Source of the DNA: Cristatella mucedo
Taxonomy: Eukaryota > Bryozoa > Phylactolaemata > Cristatellidae
Length of the DNA stretch: 62,000 nt
NCBI GenBank assembly: GCA_009760855.2
Contig: WPIO01000013.1
Span: 4,435,001 to 4,497,000 of the forward strand
Reading direction: 5' to 3'
Shown here: piece by piece, positions 60,840 to 62,000 of the stretch
Layout of the letters: the number at the start of each line of letters is the position of its first letter
How positions within the stretch are numbered: the first letter of the stretch is position 1
The notes under the pieces: generated by a model
The model's database searches: none
Seen by the model: the letters and a program-made list of their open reading frames with translations, nothing else
What the model was told of the DNA's origin: nothing
Position numbers and translations under genes: made by a program

Positions 60840-61380
60840 ATAATGATAATAATAATGTACTTGATAAAGCGCCCTCAGAGAACTTAATCTCTCTCTCTAG
60901 GCACTTTACATTGGCTGCAAAAGGAAATGCAATTAAATGGTAAGTAAAATCATGCTTGAAAAACAAACAAAACGAATAAGATGGTTAGGGGTGACATGCA
61001 CAGGGTCAGCATGCAAATGTGGTTAGTGGCAGCATGCACAGTGTCAGCACGCATAAGCACGTGAAGGACGAATCAAAGGGACCCACTAAATGCTGTCCTA
61101 AATAGGTGTGTTTTTAAGTTCCTTTTAAATGTGGTCAGGTCAGGGGATGTTCTGACGCAGGTCGGGAGGGAGTTCCACGCTTTGGGAGCATACGAACTAA
61201 ATGCACGGTCTCCAAAGGATTTGAGGTTTGTACGAGGTATTTCTAGACTGTTGGATTCCGAAAAGCGGGTGGTACGATGCTTGGCCTGATGGGGGAGTAT
61301 GTCGGAGAGATAGGCTGGAGCCATAGAATGAAGGGACCTAAAAGTGAGCGACAAAACCTTAGCAATGGCTCAGCCGGCTG
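60840..61380 (-). mobile_element. LINE-A truncated copy (young subfamily)
   Basis: An (AAT)n run is followed by the tail and 3' UTR. The minus strand of 61354-61073 is an open ORF end: LTFRSLHSMAPAYLSDILPH, QAKHRTTRFSESNSLEIPRT, NLKSFGDRAFSSYAPKAWNS, LPTCVRTSPDLTTFKRNLKT, HLFRTAFSGSL. The best-preserved ORF end in the window, still only the last 90 residues or so. Confidence 0.88.
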
Positions 61381-61419
61381 TCGATTATATTGCATTAGAC
61401 AAGTGCCGCGACCTTTCAT

Positions 61420-61470
61420 GGCGACGCAGGAAATGGGGAGGACTCGAACTGCGAGTCTGGAGGCTTGAAG
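61420..61470 (-). mobile_element. tRNA-like box-B segment (weak)
   Basis: On the minus strand CGCAGTTCGAGTCCTCCCC resembles a tRNA T-arm, next to the truncated 5' end of LINE-A. It may be part of another SINE. Confidence 0.3.
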
Positions 61471-61891
61471 CCCACGCCCCCTCAGAAAGTGACGGGACAA
61501 CTTGTGACCACTCACCAGTTCTCCTCGACCCACAAGCTTGAAGGAAGCGTCAAGCAAACCGTTCTTTGGTTGCGAGCCAACTTCACGATTGCATGATCTA
61601 GTGCTGTTTTTCAAATGCACGTATCCAACCGTCGGCGGTCGTTTGCAAACAGACACGCCGGAACATCGTCATCGTCAGATGTATGCGACTTCGGACGGGT
61701 CGCGCCGCCGCCCGAGTTGGCTCCGTGAACTTCATTTGTTCATCAGCCCTTAACTAAGAGAGCTTAATATCTGATCAAGCTCTTTAAACGCTTGGCAGTG
61801 CTTGAGGCCACGACGAGCCCTAGCTCGCAAGAGCCGTTAGTGGATAATTGGCAGACCTTGTTTTGTCTGCTGCTCACGTCCAGTTATCATA

Positions 61892-62000
61892 ATAATAATA
61901 ATAATGCACTTCATAAAGTGCCCTCAGAGAACTCACTTTCTTTTTAGGCACTTTAAATTTGCTGCAAAGGAAACACGATCGGATGGTTGGTGGTAGCACG
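61892..62000 (-). mobile_element. LINE-A, 3' end at window edge
   Basis: An (AAT)n run, then GCACTTCATAAAGTGCCCTC AGAGAACTCAC and GCTGCAAAGGAAACACGATC. The element continues beyond the window. Confidence 0.78.

Overview
This is a window of metazoan nuclear DNA, probably from an invertebrate; I cannot name the species. The evidence is a six-exon, GT-AG spliced cytochrome P450 gene with a TATA box and an AATAAA signal, many 5'-truncated L2-type LINEs, tRNA-derived SINEs, a decayed hAT transposase and very many microsatellites. There are no operons, Shine-Dalgarno sites or CRISPR arrays. Most long open frames are artefacts of (GA)n, (CGG)n or (CA)n tracts.

Layout. 1-12.4 kb: GC-rich DNA with little recognisable content, then L2-like LINE remnants (two families, LINE-A and LINE-B) and tRNA-derived SINEs (SINE-A, SINE-B). 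12.5-20.7 kb: a gene island with no recognisable LINE or SINE. It holds the only intact gene I can defend, a microsomal CYP2-clan-like P450 (15412-17661, 496 aa), between long CGG/GGC and CT/GA tracts. 20.7-28.8 kb: GC-rich DNA with long perfect inverted repeats, a minus-strand hAT (DUF659-type) transposase pseudogene broken by a SINE-B and bordered by a second one, and an 85-bp direct-repeat pair. 28.8-46.6 kb: more LINE/SINE remnants and long stretches with nothing recognisable. 46.6-62 kb: an 0.8-kb GA block, a 140-bp GGC block, several fairly fresh LINE-A copies, and a frameshifted copy of a conserved uncharacterised multi-copy protein family (56832-58166).

How the parts fit. The main functional relation visible is parasitic. 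LINE-A and SINE-A end in the same stem-loop tail (AAGCGCCTAGAAAGAGAT... GGCGCTATACAAAT), which resembles the tail recognised by L2-clade reverse transcriptases, so SINE-A is probably mobilised by LINE-A. LINE-B has a related but distinct tail, and two of its copies contain GA/CT microsatellites where relatives have only short purine/pyrimidine runs. Family names are from recall of motifs and were not checked against a database.

A second theme is structure-prone DNA: at least eleven perfect inverted repeats (arms 9-25 bp, loops 0-14 nt), mostly in CpG-rich segments and several close to CGG tracts. All six long CGG tracts have the G-rich strand on +.
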